From Luteibacter sp. (GTDB lineage Bacteria; Pseudomonadota; Gammaproteobacteria; Xanthomonadales; Rhodanobacteraceae), in the NCBI RefSeq assembly GCF_009912395.1, contig NZ_WNDO01000034.1, positions 1 through 57,969 of the forward strand: a DNA stretch of 57,969 nt, in the 5' to 3' direction. Below, piece after piece: positions 12,089-21,163 of this stretch. The translations under genes and the position numbers were made by a program. The stretch's first letter is position 1. Every line of letters begins with the position of its first letter. Under the pieces are notes generated by a model. That model searched no databases. It was not told where the DNA came from and saw only the letters and a program-made list of their open reading frames with translations.

Positions 12089-14091
12089 GTCGCAAGCGCG
12101 CCTCGCTGAAGGAGCTTCGCGGCGAAACGGCGCTGTTCCGCCGGCGCGCGTTCGCCGGCTTCGCGCTGATCCTGCTCGGCCTGTGCGCGGTGGTCACGCG
12201 CTATGTCTACCTGCAGGTCTACCACCACGACGAGTTCGTGGCCCGCTCGGAGCAGAACCGGATCAAGCCCCGGGCCATTCCGCCCGCGCGTGGCCTGATC
12301 TACGACCGTAACGGCGTCCTGCTGGCTGACAACGTCCCCGCTTTCCGTCTTGAGGTCACCCCCGAGCAGGTCGGCAACATGGACGAGATGCTGGCCCGTC
12401 TCGGTGCCGTGGTGCCGATCAGCGACGATGACATCACTACCTTCAAGAAGCAGGTGAAGCAGAGCCGTCGTTTCGACGGCGTGCCGCTGAAGCTTAAGCT
12501 CACCGAAGACGAGATCGGCCGCTTCGCCGTGAACCGCTGGCGCTTCCCCGGCGTGGACGTGGTGCCGTACCTCACCCGTCGCTATACGCTCGGTCCGCTG
12601 ATGGCCCACGTCATTGGCTATGTGAGCCGCATCGACGCCGACGACCTGCAACGCGTGGACGAAGCCCGCTACAAGGGCACCACGCATATCGGCCGCATCG
12701 GCATCGAGCGCTCGTACGAGGATCTGCTACACGGCGCGCCCGGCTACGAACTGGTCGAGGTGAACGCCGACGGCCGTACCCAGGCCGTGCTCGACACCAC
12801 GCCACCCACGCCGGGCAAAAACATCTACCTCACCATCGACGTGCGCCTGCAGAAGGCCGCCGCGGAGGCGATGGCGGGGCGTTCCGGTGCGGCCATCGCC
12901 ATCGATCCGCGCAATGGCCAGGTGCTGGCCTTCGTCAGCGTGCCCGATTTCGATCCCAACCTGTTCGTCAACGGCATCAGTTCGGTGGACTACAAGGCGC
13001 TGACCACGGCCCCGGACAAACCGCTATACAACCGCGCGCTGCGCGGCGTGTATCCGCCGGGCTCGACGGTGAAGCCGTTCATCGCCCTGGGTGGCCTCAC
13101 GCTGGGCCTGCGCCGCCCGTCGGACACGGTGCTGTCGACCGGCGAGTTCTGCATTCCCGGGCAGTCGCGCTGCTATCGCGACGACGTGCGTGGCGGTAAC
13201 GGCACGGTGAACATGGTCCGTGCGATCGAGCTGTCGACCAACACCTATTTCTACAAGCTTGCCCTCGACATGGGCATCGACCGCTTTTCCGACTGGATGG
13301 GCCGCTTCGGCTTCGGCAGCAAGACGGGCATCGACCTCGTGGGCGAAGTGACGGGCATCCTGCCGTCGCGCCAATGGAAGGCCACGCGCAGCAAGTCCGG
13401 CTGGTTCCCCGGCGAAACCATCATTGCGGGCATCGGCCAGGGATATTGGGCGGTCACGCCGTTGCAGTTGGCCCACGCCACTGCGACCTTCGCCGGCCGC
13501 GGCATTCCGTATACGCCGCACTTGATGCTTGATACGCAGGACGGCGTGGATGCGCCGCGCGAACGCCAGGCTTTCCCGCCCACCGGCCCGTCACTGATCC
13601 GCAAGCCCGCCGACTGGGACACGGTGAACGAGGGCATGGAAGCGGTGATCAACTCGGGCAAGGGTACGGGCCGGAAACTCGGTGGCGGATTCCCGTACCT
13701 CATCGCGGGCAAGAGCGGCACAGCGGAGCGCTTCTCGCGTAAGACCGACGCCTACGACACCAACAAGAACACGGCCTACCTGGCTACCCGACACCGCGCG
13801 CTGTTCATCGCCTACACCCCGGCGGACGATCCGAAGATCGCCGTGGCCGTGGTGCTCGAGGCCGGTGCGTGGGGCGCGGCGGATTCCGGTCCCATCGCAC
13901 GCAAGATTCTCGACCAGTGGGTGGTCGACGAGGGCGGCCAGCGTCCGGTCGACACCACGCCGGGACAGGTCGTGACCGCCGACGCGCTGCCCGAAGCCGC
14001 GCCGGCCGAAAACTCGTCCGTGCAGGGCGCGCAGCCCGCCGAGGCCTCCAGCGTGCTTGTGCCGCCCGAAGACGACGGGGAGGACCAGTAA
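12085..14091 (+). CDS. mrdA: Penicillin-binding protein 2, peptidoglycan transpeptidase
   Basis: The 668-residue class B PBP cross-links new wall during elongation. A single N-terminal span (about 23-41) anchors it. A dimerisation domain follows, then the transpeptidase with active-site S327-T-V-K330 ('YPPGSTVKPF'), S384-T-N386 and the KSG triad in 'AGKSGTAERFS'. The C-terminal 40 residues are an Ala/Glu/Pro-rich tail. It overlaps mreD by four bases and is followed two bases later by rodA, its glycosyltransferase partner, whose ribosome site GGGGAGGA lies inside the mrdA end. Confidence 0.96.
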   Translation: MSRKRASLKELRGETALFRRRAFAGFALILLGLCAVVTRYVYLQVYHHDEFVARSEQNRIKPRAIPPARGLIYDRNGVLLADNVPAFRLEVTPEQVGNMDEMLARLGAVVPISDDDITTFKKQVKQSRRFDGVPLKLKLTEDEIGRFAVNRWRFPGVDVVPYLTRRYTLGPLMAHVIGYVSRIDADDLQRVDEARYKGTTHIGRIGIERSYEDLLHGAPGYELVEVNADGRTQAVLDTTPPTPGKNIYLTIDVRLQKAAAEAMAGRSGAAIAIDPRNGQVLAFVSVPDFDPNLFVNGISSVDYKALTTAPDKPLYNRALRGVYPPGSTVKPFIALGGLTLGLRRPSDTVLSTGEFCIPGQSRCYRDDVRGGNGTVNMVRAIELSTNTYFYKLALDMGIDRFSDWMGRFGFGSKTGIDLVGEVTGILPSRQWKATRSKSGWFPGETIIAGIGQGYWAVTPLQLAHATATFAGRGIPYTPHLMLDTQDGVDAPRERQAFPPTGPSLIRKPADWDTVNEGMEAVINSGKGTGRKLGGGFPYLIAGKSGTAERFSRKTDAYDTNKNTAYLATRHRALFIAYTPADDPKIAVAVVLEAGAWGAADSGPIARKILDQWVVDEGGQRPVDTTPGQVVTADALPEAAPAENSSVQGAQPAEASSVLVPPEDDGEDQ

Positions 14092-14093
14092 CC

Positions 14094-15215
14094 ATGATCG
14101 AACAGCTTTCCGTCCGCCTGAAACGCTTCGGCCTGCGCCTGCTCACCCGGCCGCGCCTCGACCTGCCGCTGCTGCTGGCGCTCATCGTGCTGGCCGGTGC
14201 CGGACTCTCCACGCTGTATAGCGCGGGCGGGGGTAACTATTCGCTGGTCGGCGGCCAGGCTGCGCGTTTCGTGCTCGGCGGCGTGCTGATGGTGATCATC
14301 TCGCGTATCCCGCCGCCCGTACTGCGTTCCTGGACGCCCTGGCTTTATGCCGGCAGCACGGCCTTGCTGCTCGTGGTGGCGGTGCTTGGCGAAGGGCGCG
14401 GCGCGTATCGCTGGCTTGATCTTGGCGTGATGCGCTTCCAGCCCTCCGAGCTGCTCAAGCTGACCATGCCGATGATGGTGGCCTGGTACCTGCACCCGCG
14501 CCAGTTGCCGCCCAGTTGGAAGGACATCATCGTGGTGGGCCTGCTCATCGCGGTACCCGCCGGCCTCATCGCGGAGCAGCCCGATCTCGGCACGGCCTTG
14601 CTGGTGGCTGGCGCGGGTGCGTTCGCGCTGTTCCTTTCGGGCATGGCCTGGTGGCGCATCGGCCTGCTGGTGGGCAGCGCGGCGGCCGCCGTGCCGGTGG
14701 CCTGGCAGTTCCTCCACGAGTATCAGCGCAATCGTGTGCGCACGCTGCTCGATCCGGAATCGGACCCGCTCGGCAACGGCTGGCACATCATCCAGTCGAA
14801 GATCGCCGTGGGCTCCGGCGGCATGTTCGGCAAGGGCTGGCAGCACGGCACGCAGTCGCGCCTGGACTTCCTGCCTGAGCACACCACCGACTTCATCTTC
14901 GCCGTGTTTTCCGAGGAATTCGGGTTGGTCGGCGTCATCGCGATCATGGTGCTTTACGCCTTCATCATCGGCCGTTGCCTGTGGATCGCGATGAACGCCC
15001 GCGACACCTATTCCCGCCTGCTGGCCGGCGCCATCGGCATGAGTTTCTTCGTGTACGTGGCGGTGAACGGCGGCATGGTGGCCGGCATCCTGCCGGTAGT
15101 GGGCGTGCCCATGCCGCTGGTGAGTTACGGCGGTACATCGGCGGTGTCCCTGCTCACCGGTTTCGGCGTGCTGATGTCGATCCACGCGAACCGGAAGCTT
15201 CACGACTCGGCCTGA
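14094..15215 (+). CDS. rodA: RodA, SEDS peptidoglycan glycosyltransferase
   Basis: This 373-residue polytopic protein polymerises lipid II for lateral wall growth together with PBP2. SEDS-family motifs are clear: 'YRWLDLGVMRFQPSELLKL', 'AEQPDLGTALLV', 'FLPEHTTDFIFAVFSEEFG' and 'VVGVPMPLVSYGGTS'. About ten membrane spans are expected. The ATG at 14094 follows a strong Shine-Dalgarno (14077-14084) in the end of mrdA; the longer frame upstream runs across mrdA and is not real. It closes the elongasome block. Confidence 0.96.
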   Translation: MIEQLSVRLKRFGLRLLTRPRLDLPLLLALIVLAGAGLSTLYSAGGGNYSLVGGQAARFVLGGVLMVIISRIPPPVLRSWTPWLYAGSTALLLVVAVLGEGRGAYRWLDLGVMRFQPSELLKLTMPMMVAWYLHPRQLPPSWKDIIVVGLLIAVPAGLIAEQPDLGTALLVAGAGAFALFLSGMAWWRIGLLVGSAAAAVPVAWQFLHEYQRNRVRTLLDPESDPLGNGWHIIQSKIAVGSGGMFGKGWQHGTQSRLDFLPEHTTDFIFAVFSEEFGLVGVIAIMVLYAFIIGRCLWIAMNARDTYSRLLAGAIGMSFFVYVAVNGGMVAGILPVVGVPMPLVSYGGTSAVSLLTGFGVLMSIHANRKLHDSA

Positions 15216-15270
15216 ACGAGGGCCGAAGCGTGCCCCGGAACCGCCATCCACGCGTGCTACGCTTCGGCGC

Positions 15271-16305
15271 ATGGATGATGTTCTGACTGCGCGCCGCGCC
15301 CGACCCGCTCGACTCCTCCCGCGCCTCGCCGGCGCGATGATGGCTCTTCCCCTGATGTTCGCCGCCGCGTCGGCGCATGCCGAGACCCATCCCGGGCAGG
15401 CCGCGCTGGTGCGCGAGGTGGCGCGCGATACGGGCAAGAATCCTGCCGCGCTGAACAAGCTGCTCGACAGTGCGAAGAAACAGCAGTCGATCATCGACGC
15501 GATGAACCGCCCGGCCGAGGGCAAGCAGTGGAAGGACTACCGGCCGATCTTCCTCACCGAAGAGCGCATTGCCGCCGGCGCGGAGTTCTATCGCACGCAT
15601 CGCCAGCTGCTCGACGCCATCGGTCGCAAGTACGGCGTGCCGCCGGAATACATCGTCGCGATCGTCGGCGTGGAGACCTTCTACGGCCGCAACACCGGCA
15701 AGTACAAGGTGCTCGACGCGCTCACGACGCTGGCGTTCTACTATCCCAAGCGCGCCCCGTTCTTCCGCGGTGAGCTGAAAACCCTGCTCGAACTGCCGTC
15801 CAACCACCTGGGCGGTCCGCTCGACACGCTGACCGGCTCCTATGCCGGCGCGCAGGGCTGGGGCCAGTTCATGCCCACGTCCATTCGCGAATGGGGCGTC
15901 GACTACGACGGCGACGGCCGTATCGACATGAAGGGCTCGATGGGCGACATCTTCGCCAGCGTGGCCAACTATTTCGCCCAGCACGGCTGGGAAACCGGCG
16001 GCCCGGTCGCCGCCCGTGCGCAGCCGGACCGTCGCGCTCGCGCGCCTGAAGTCCCGAAAAACTGGAAACCGGTGGCTCCGGTCGAGTCCTTCGTGGCCGA
16101 CGGTTTCGCACCCGTGAAGCATCTCGACCCGGGTCGCGACGCGCAGGTGCTGCGCCTCGACGGCCCGTCGGGTGACGAGTACTGGTTCACCTTCCAGAAC
16201 TTCTACGTCATCACCGCCTATAACCGCAGCCCGATGTACGCCCTCGCCGTCGATCAGCTGGCGCAGGAGATCCGCGCCCGCGTGAAAGGTCCAAACGCGC
16301 GATGA
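15271..16305 (+). CDS. mltB: Lytic murein transglycosylase B (MltB)
   Basis: This 344-residue enzyme cleaves the glycan strands of peptidoglycan, forming 1,6-anhydro ends. The catalytic Glu is E135 in 'VGVETFYGRN', with 'GSYAGAQGWGQFMPTS' downstream, both typical of the SLT_2/MltB domain. Residues 1-37 are a signal peptide ending 'SAHA'. No lipobox is seen, so it is probably periplasmic and soluble. The gene starts 55 bases after rodA and overlaps rlpA by four bases, placing two wall-cleaving enzymes behind the synthetic machinery. Confidence 0.93.
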   Translation: MDDVLTARRARPARLLPRLAGAMMALPLMFAAASAHAETHPGQAALVREVARDTGKNPAALNKLLDSAKKQQSIIDAMNRPAEGKQWKDYRPIFLTEERIAAGAEFYRTHRQLLDAIGRKYGVPPEYIVAIVGVETFYGRNTGKYKVLDALTTLAFYYPKRAPFFRGELKTLLELPSNHLGGPLDTLTGSYAGAQGWGQFMPTSIREWGVDYDGDGRIDMKGSMGDIFASVANYFAQHGWETGGPVAARAQPDRRARAPEVPKNWKPVAPVESFVADGFAPVKHLDPGRDAQVLRLDGPSGDEYWFTFQNFYVITAYNRSPMYALAVDQLAQEIRARVKGPNAR

Positions 16306-17732
16306 CGGGGCTGGTCGGGGGGCTGGCCAGGTACTTCATCGTCGTTCCCACGAACGAGGTCTCCACCTCGTCGCCGCCTCACGTCGTTCCTGCGTACGCA
16401 GGAACCCAGGGCGAAGCGCTCGATGTCGCTGCTTCGTCCGAGCGCCCGACGCTGGGTTCCCGCGCACGCCGTAACAACGGCCGTATCGGTAGCATCGTCC
16501 GCTGGCTGGTAATCCTGCTGCTCGCGATGTTCCTCGTCGGCTGCGGCGGTGGAAAGAACACCCGCCCCAGCTCGCGCGGCGGCAAGTCGTCCTCCCGTGG
16601 CTATGACGACATCAGCAAGTCGCAGTCGTCGCGCTATCGCTCCAGCCGCGACAGCGTGCCCACCGACATTCCCGACGTCAGCAAGCTTCCCGAGCCGGTG
16701 CCGAAGGTGGAGCCGCGCTCGCTCTACGGCAACAAGACGCCGTATTCCGTGCTGGGCCAGACCTACAACGTGCTCGACAGCCCGCGCGGGTACGTCGAGC
16801 GCGGCATCGCCTCGTTCTACGGCAACAAGTTCCACGGCTACAAGACCTCGAACCTCGAGGAATACGACATGTACCAGTTCTCGGCGGCGCACAAGACGTT
16901 ACCGCTGCCGAGCTACGCGCGTGTCACCAACCTGGAGAACGGCAAGAGCGTGATCGTGCGCATCAACGATCGCGGGCCGTTCCACGAAAACCGCGTCATC
17001 GACCTGTCCTTCGCCGCCGCCGTGAAGATCGGCGTCTGGCCCAAGGGCACCGGCCTGGTCGAGGTTCGCGCCATCGATCCGCGCGATCCGTCCTCGTCGG
17101 CGGCTCCGCCCATCGTCGCGGCGGCACCCCGGCCCGCGCCGGTCACGGCACCGCCGCCGCCATCGCGTCCGGCGTATTCGCCTCCGCCGCCCTCGGGCCG
17201 CACGGCGCCGTCGCCGTCTGCGGTGGCGACGGGCGTGGCGCTGGCATCCGCACCGCGTCCGGCGCCGACATCGACCACCTCCACGCCCGTGGCCACCGGT
17301 AACCCCGACGATGCAGGCCCCGTGGCCGGCATGACCGAGGTCTCCGCCGCCGAGGCCTTGCCGCCGTTGGCGGCGGCGGGGCAGGGCGCCCGACCGGCGT
17401 CGACCGGTTCGGTCGCCGCGCCGGCGAGCCAGGCACCGGCCAGGCCGGTCGTGGCCGCTGCCGTGCCTGCGACACAGCCGACCGCCGTGCCCGGCAAGCC
17501 CAGCATCTACCTCCAGGTCGGCGCGTTTTCCGACGCGGCGAACGCTTCCCGCGTGGCCGACCAATTGAACCGGGCGGGTCTTGGCCCGGTCAGTGTCATC
17601 GAGACCTCACTCGGTGGCCGCACCGTGAAACGCGTCCGCGTCGGCCCGCTGGCCGATGTGGACACCGCCGACCGGGTCACCGACCAGATTGCGAAAATGG
17701 GCCTGCCCAGGCCCCAGGTCGCGGTAGACTGA
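16302..17732 (+). CDS. rlpA: RlpA-family septal ring lytic transglycosylase, lipoprotein
   Basis: RlpA cleaves denuded glycan strands at the septum. Here a double-psi beta-barrel ('RGIASFYGNKFHGYKT' to 'VRINDRGPFHENRVIDLS') is followed by a long Ala/Pro linker and a C-terminal SPOR domain ('YLQVGAFSDAANASRVADQL') that binds denuded peptidoglycan. A lipoprotein signal 'WLVILLLAMFLVGC' puts the lipidated Cys at residue 81, unusually far in. The 60 residues before it are partly encoded by an intergenic-type inverted repeat. ATG 16302 overlaps the mltB stop. No better start lies between the repeat and the signal, so the true start is uncertain. 476 residues as read. Confidence 0.88.
   Translation: MTGLVGGLARYFIVVPTNEVSTSSPPHVVPAYAGTQGEALDVAASSERPTLGSRARRNNGRIGSIVRWLVILLLAMFLVGCGGGKNTRPSSRGGKSSSRGYDDISKSQSSRYRSSRDSVPTDIPDVSKLPEPVPKVEPRSLYGNKTPYSVLGQTYNVLDSPRGYVERGIASFYGNKFHGYKTSNLEEYDMYQFSAAHKTLPLPSYARVTNLENGKSVIVRINDRGPFHENRVIDLSFAAAVKIGVWPKGTGLVEVRAIDPRDPSSSAAPPIVAAAPRPAPVTAPPPPSRPAYSPPPPSGRTAPSPSAVATGVALASAPRPAPTSTTSTPVATGNPDDAGPVAGMTEVSAAEALPPLAAAGQGARPASTGSVAAPASQAPARPVVAAAVPATQPTAVPGKPSIYLQVGAFSDAANASRVADQLNRAGLGPVSVIETSLGGRTVKRVRVGPLADVDTADRVTDQIAKMGLPRPQVAVD
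16384..16479. repeat. Imperfect inverted repeat within the 5' end of rlpA
   Basis: The left arm begins CGTTCCTGCGTACGCAGGAA and runs to CCCAG. The right arm starts CTGGGTTCCCGCGCACGCC and is its imperfect reverse complement. Elements beginning CGTTCCTGCG are, to my knowledge, common between genes in xanthomonads. Here the element lies in the open frame of rlpA, before the lipoprotein signal. Confidence 0.7.
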
Positions 17733-17767
17733 CCCTCTTTTTTCCTGCTTTTGACTGGACCGTTGAA

Positions 17768-18991
17768 ATGATGAAGCTCTTGCCCCGTTCCCTGTTCGCT
17801 TTCGCCGCCGCCGCGCTCGTCGCCGGCGTGACCGTGGCGCAGCAGACGCCGCCCCGTCCCAGCGTCCCGCGTCCGGTGATGCCGGAAGCACCGGTGCCGC
17901 CGCCGCCGGATGTCGAGGGCAAGAGCTGGGTGCTGATGGACTACAATACCGGGCAGATCATCGCGTCGAAGGAACCGGACCTCCAGGTCGAGCCGGCCTC
18001 GATCACCAAGGTGATGACCGACTACGTCGTCTCCGCCGAGGTCGCCAACGGCAAGATCCACATGACCGATCCGGTCACGATCAGCGAGAACGCGTGGCGT
18101 GGCGGCGGTGCCGGCACCGACGGTTCCACCAGCTTCCTCAAGCTCAACAGCCAGGTGCCGCTGAAGGACCTGCTGTACGGCCTGATCATCCAGTCGGGCA
18201 ACGACGCCGCCATCGCGCTCGCCGAGCACACCGCGGGTTCCGAGCCGGCGTTCGCCAACCTGATGAACGCCTATGCCAAGCAGATCGGCATGACGCACTC
18301 GAACTTCGAGAATGCGTCGGGCTACCCCATTTCCAATCACTACACGACGGCCCGCGACATCGCGATCCTTTCGCGTGCGCTCATCCACGACTTCCCCGAG
18401 GACTACGCGATCTCGGCCGTGAAGGAGTTCGAGTGGAACGGCATCAAGCAGCACAACCGCAACCTGCTGCTGTGGCGCGACAACACGGTGGACGGCATCA
18501 AGACCGGCCACACTGCCGCCGCCGGCTACTGCCTTGCCGCCTCGGCCAAGCAGGGCGACGCCCGCATGATCGCCATCGTGATGGGCGCCGGCAGCGAGAA
18601 AGGCCGCGCCGATGCCGCGCTGGCGCTGATGAACTACGGCTTCCGCTTCTACGAGGCACACAAGCTCTACGACGCCAACAAGCCGCTGGCCACGCCGAAG
18701 CTTTGGAAGGGCGCCGAGAACACCCTGCCGCTGGGCGTGAGCGAGAACGTGCTGGTCTCGGTTAAGCGTGGCGACTACGACAAGCTCAAGGCCAACCTCG
18801 ACGTTCCCTCCACCCTGATCGCCCCGTTCAAGAAGGGTCAGCAGGTTGGCACGCTGCGCGTGACGCTCGACGGCCAGCCGGTGGTCACCGTTCCGCTGGT
18901 CGCGCTGAACGACGCGCCGGAAGGCGGCTTCTTCTCGCGCCTGTGGGACACGATCATGCTGTGGTTCCACAGCGACAGCGACAAGAAGTAA
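17768..18991 (+). CDS. dacC: D-alanyl-D-alanine carboxypeptidase (PBP5/6 family)
   Basis: This 407-residue class C PBP trims the terminal D-Ala from peptidoglycan pentapeptides. The penicilloyl-serine motifs are S78-I-T-K81, S143-G-N145 and K245-T-G247. A signal peptide ends around A24, then a proline-rich linker. A PBP5 C-terminal domain and a final amphipathic helix ('GGFFSRLWDTIMLWFH') would peripherally anchor the protein to the membrane. It lies 35 bases after rlpA and 10 before ybeD, the same order (rlpA-dacA-ybeD-lipB-lipA) as in E. coli. Whether it is closer to dacA or dacC is not certain. Confidence 0.94.
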   Translation: MMKLLPRSLFAFAAAALVAGVTVAQQTPPRPSVPRPVMPEAPVPPPPDVEGKSWVLMDYNTGQIIASKEPDLQVEPASITKVMTDYVVSAEVANGKIHMTDPVTISENAWRGGGAGTDGSTSFLKLNSQVPLKDLLYGLIIQSGNDAAIALAEHTAGSEPAFANLMNAYAKQIGMTHSNFENASGYPISNHYTTARDIAILSRALIHDFPEDYAISAVKEFEWNGIKQHNRNLLLWRDNTVDGIKTGHTAAAGYCLAASAKQGDARMIAIVMGAGSEKGRADAALALMNYGFRFYEAHKLYDANKPLATPKLWKGAENTLPLGVSENVLVSVKRGDYDKLKANLDVPSTLIAPFKKGQQVGTLRVTLDGQPVVTVPLVALNDAPEGGFFSRLWDTIMLWFHSDSDKK

Positions 18992-19001
18992 GGAGCGCGC
19001 C

Positions 19002-19292
19002 ATGCGTGAGATCGACTTCAGCCAGGCCCAGAAGGACGGCAAGGGCTTCCAGTTTCCCGGTGAGTTCGAGATCACCGCGATCGGCAACGCCAACGCCGGT
19101 CTCGACAAGCACGTGCCGGTGCTGCTCCACGGCATCGGCCTGGAGGTGCTCCACGAGACCCTGTCGACCAAGCTCACGCCGGCCGGCAACTACCAGTCGG
19201 TGACGGTGACCTTCGTGGCGCCCAGCCGCGAGAAGTACCTGGAAGCGCACAGCACCTTGCGTGCCGACGAAAATATCCGCTTCACGATGTGA
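19002..19292 (+). CDS. ybeD: YbeD/DUF493 family protein
   Basis: This 96-residue soluble protein has the DUF493 pattern 'FQFPGEFEITAIGNA' and 'YQSVTVTFVAPSREKYLEAH', an ACT-like small fold. In E. coli it sits between dacA and lipB, as here, and its biochemical role is not settled. GGAGCG lies before the ATG. A REP pair follows it directly. Confidence 0.92.
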   Translation: MREIDFSQAQKDGKGFQFPGEFEITAIGNANAGLDKHVPVLLHGIGLEVLHETLSTKLTPAGNYQSVTVTFVAPSREKYLEAHSTLRADENIRFTM

Positions 19293-19299
19293 CGCCCCC

Positions 19300-19369
19300 G
19301 TAGGAGCGCGCTTGCGCGCGATCGGGCAGGGCGATACGCCCCCCCGATCGCGCGCAAGCGCGCTCCTAC
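19300..19369. repeat. REP pair (GTAGGAGCGCGC family)
   Basis: Two inverted arms about 24 bp each lie 7 bases after the ybeD stop and before lipB. They split the dacC-ybeD part of the cluster from lipB-lipA. Confidence 0.9.
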
Positions 19370-19454
19370 CGTCTTTAGGTCGGGCCCTTGCATCCGTGAA
19401 GCCCCACCCGCAAATTCCCTGAATCCGCCTACCCGGGCCCAAGTCGTTTCCCCC

Positions 19455-20123
19455 ATGACCCTCCCCCTCAACGTCCGCAGGCTGGGGCGCGTCCCCTACG
19501 AATCCACCTGGAAGGCCATGAGCGCCTTCACCGACAACCGCACCGACGACACCGTCGACGAGTTGTGGGTGCTGGAGCACGATCCGGTCTTCACACTGGG
19601 CCAGGCGGGTCTCGAAGAACACGTGTTGTTCGCCGGGGATATCCCGGTGGTGCGCGTGGACCGGGGCGGGCAGGTCACCTACCACGGACCGGGCCAGATC
19701 GTGGCCTACCCCATGATCGACCTGCGCCGCGTAGGCGTGGGCGTCCGCGAGCTGGTCGACCGCATCGAACAGGCCCTGATCGACACCCTTGGCGAGTGGA
19801 ATATCGGCGCCGAGCGCAAGGACGGCGTCCCGGGCGTCTACGTGGCCGGCGCCAAGGTCGCCGCGCTGGGCCTGCGCATCCGCCGGGGTTGCAGCTTCCA
19901 CGGCCTGGCCTTCAACGTAAACATGGACCTGGAACCCTTCCACCGCATCAATCCCTGCGGCTACAAGGGTTTGGAGACCACCCAGGTGATAGACTTGGGC
20001 GGTCCGTCGCGGCTGGCGGACGTGGAAGATGTCCTGATCCAGGAATTCTGCAAGCAGTTCGGCTTCCACGCCGTGCCGGCCGACGCCACCCTCCCCGAAC
20101 TCCCCGCGCGCCTTGCGGTCTGA
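19455..20123 (+). CDS. lipB: Octanoyl-[ACP]:protein octanoyltransferase (LipB)
   Basis: LipB moves octanoate from acyl carrier protein to the lipoyl-domain lysines of 2-oxoacid dehydrogenases. The 222-residue product has the family elements '[19 protein letters not shown]', K134 in 'AGAKVAALG' and the catalytic C168 in '[12 protein letters not shown]'. Full length. It lies just upstream of lipA (13 bases), which inserts the sulfurs; substrates AceF and Lpd are encoded 6-10 kb further on. Confidence 0.96.
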   Translation: MTLPLNVRRLGRVPYESTWKAMSAFTDNRTDDTVDELWVLEHDPVFTLGQAGLEEHVLFAGDIPVVRVDRGGQVTYHGPGQIVAYPMIDLRRVGVGVRELVDRIEQALIDTLGEWNIGAERKDGVPGVYVAGAKVAALGLRIRRGCSFHGLAFNVNMDLEPFHRINPCGYKGLETTQVIDLGGPSRLADVEDVLIQEFCKQFGFHAVPADATLPELPARLAV

Positions 20124-20136
20124 AGGCCTAGTTACC

Positions 20137-21135
20137 ATGAGCCAGACAGCCACTTCCCCCTCCCGCAGCATCCCCATCGCCGTCGTCGACAAGCCCGGCG
20201 AGAAGATGCTGGGCAATGACAAGATCGCGCTGAACCGCGCGGGCTTCGATGCCGATCAGCCTGCGCTGCGCAAACCCAGCTGGATCCGCGTGCGTCTGCC
20301 GCAGGGCAACGCCGTGCAGCAGCTGAAGTCGCGCCTGCGCGAAAACTCGCTGGTCACCGTGTGCGAGGAAGCCTCGTGCCCGAACATCCACGAGTGCTTC
20401 TCCAAGGGCACCGCCACCTTCATGATCCTCGGCGAGGTCTGCACCCGCCGTTGCTCGTTCTGCGACGTGGCCCACGGCCGCCCGCTGGCGCCGGATCCGC
20501 TGGAGCCGGCACGCCTGGCCGAGACCATCCGCGACATGCGCCTGAAGTACGTCGTGATCACCTCGGTGGACCGCGACGATCTGCGTGACGGCGGCGCCGA
20601 GCACTTCGCCTCGTGCATCCGCGCGGTACGCCATGCCAGCCCGAACATCCGCATCGAGATCCTCACCCCGGATTTCCGCGGCAAGGGCCGCATGGAGCGT
20701 GCGTTGGAAGTGATGAAGGACTTCCCGCCGGACGTCTTCAACCACAACCTCGAGACCGTGCCGCACCTTTACCGCGAAGTGCGCCCCGGTGCCGATTACC
20801 AGTGGTCGCTCGACCTGCTCAAGCGCTTCAAGGCGCAGCACCCCGACGTCCCGACCAAGTCCGGCATCATGCTGGGCCTTGGCGAAACCTACGATCAGGT
20901 CATCGAGACCATGCGCGATCTACGCGCCCATGACGTCGACATGATCACGATCGGCCAGTACCTGCAGCCGACGGCGCACCATCACCCGGTGGTCCGCTAC
21001 TGGACGCCGGACGAGTTCGAGGCGCTGCGCGTCGCCGGCGAGGAGATGGGTTTCTCCCATGTCGCTTCCGGCCCGTTGGTGCGATCCTCCTACCATGCCG
21101 ACCTGATGGCCCACGCCGCTGGCGTCGTCGAATAA
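20137..21135 (+). CDS. lipA: Lipoyl synthase (LipA), radical SAM
   Basis: This 332-residue radical-SAM enzyme inserts two sulfur atoms into protein-bound octanoate. The radical cluster motif is C102-x3-C106-x2-C109 ('[10 protein letters not shown]'). The auxiliary cluster Cys are C76, C81 and C87 ('[12 protein letters not shown]'), and the C-terminal '[10 protein letters not shown]' holds the final Ser ligand. ATG 20137 is chosen over an earlier in-frame start overlapping lipB because family members begin here. It pairs with lipB as a two-gene unit. Confidence 0.97.
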   Translation: MSQTATSPSRSIPIAVVDKPGEKMLGNDKIALNRAGFDADQPALRKPSWIRVRLPQGNAVQQLKSRLRENSLVTVCEEASCPNIHECFSKGTATFMILGEVCTRRCSFCDVAHGRPLAPDPLEPARLAETIRDMRLKYVVITSVDRDDLRDGGAEHFASCIRAVRHASPNIRIEILTPDFRGKGRMERALEVMKDFPPDVFNHNLETVPHLYREVRPGADYQWSLDLLKRFKAQHPDVPTKSGIMLGLGETYDQVIETMRDLRAHDVDMITIGQYLQPTAHHHPVVRYWTPDEFEALRVAGEEMGFSHVASGPLVRSSYHADLMAHAAGVVE

Positions 21136-21163
21136 CCGAATAGCACTCCGAGGCTTCCATTAC

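Noticed and set aside
13812-15524. 570-residue minus-strand frame
   Set aside because: Antisense shadow of mrdA, rodA and mltB, each of which has clear catalytic motifs on the plus strand.
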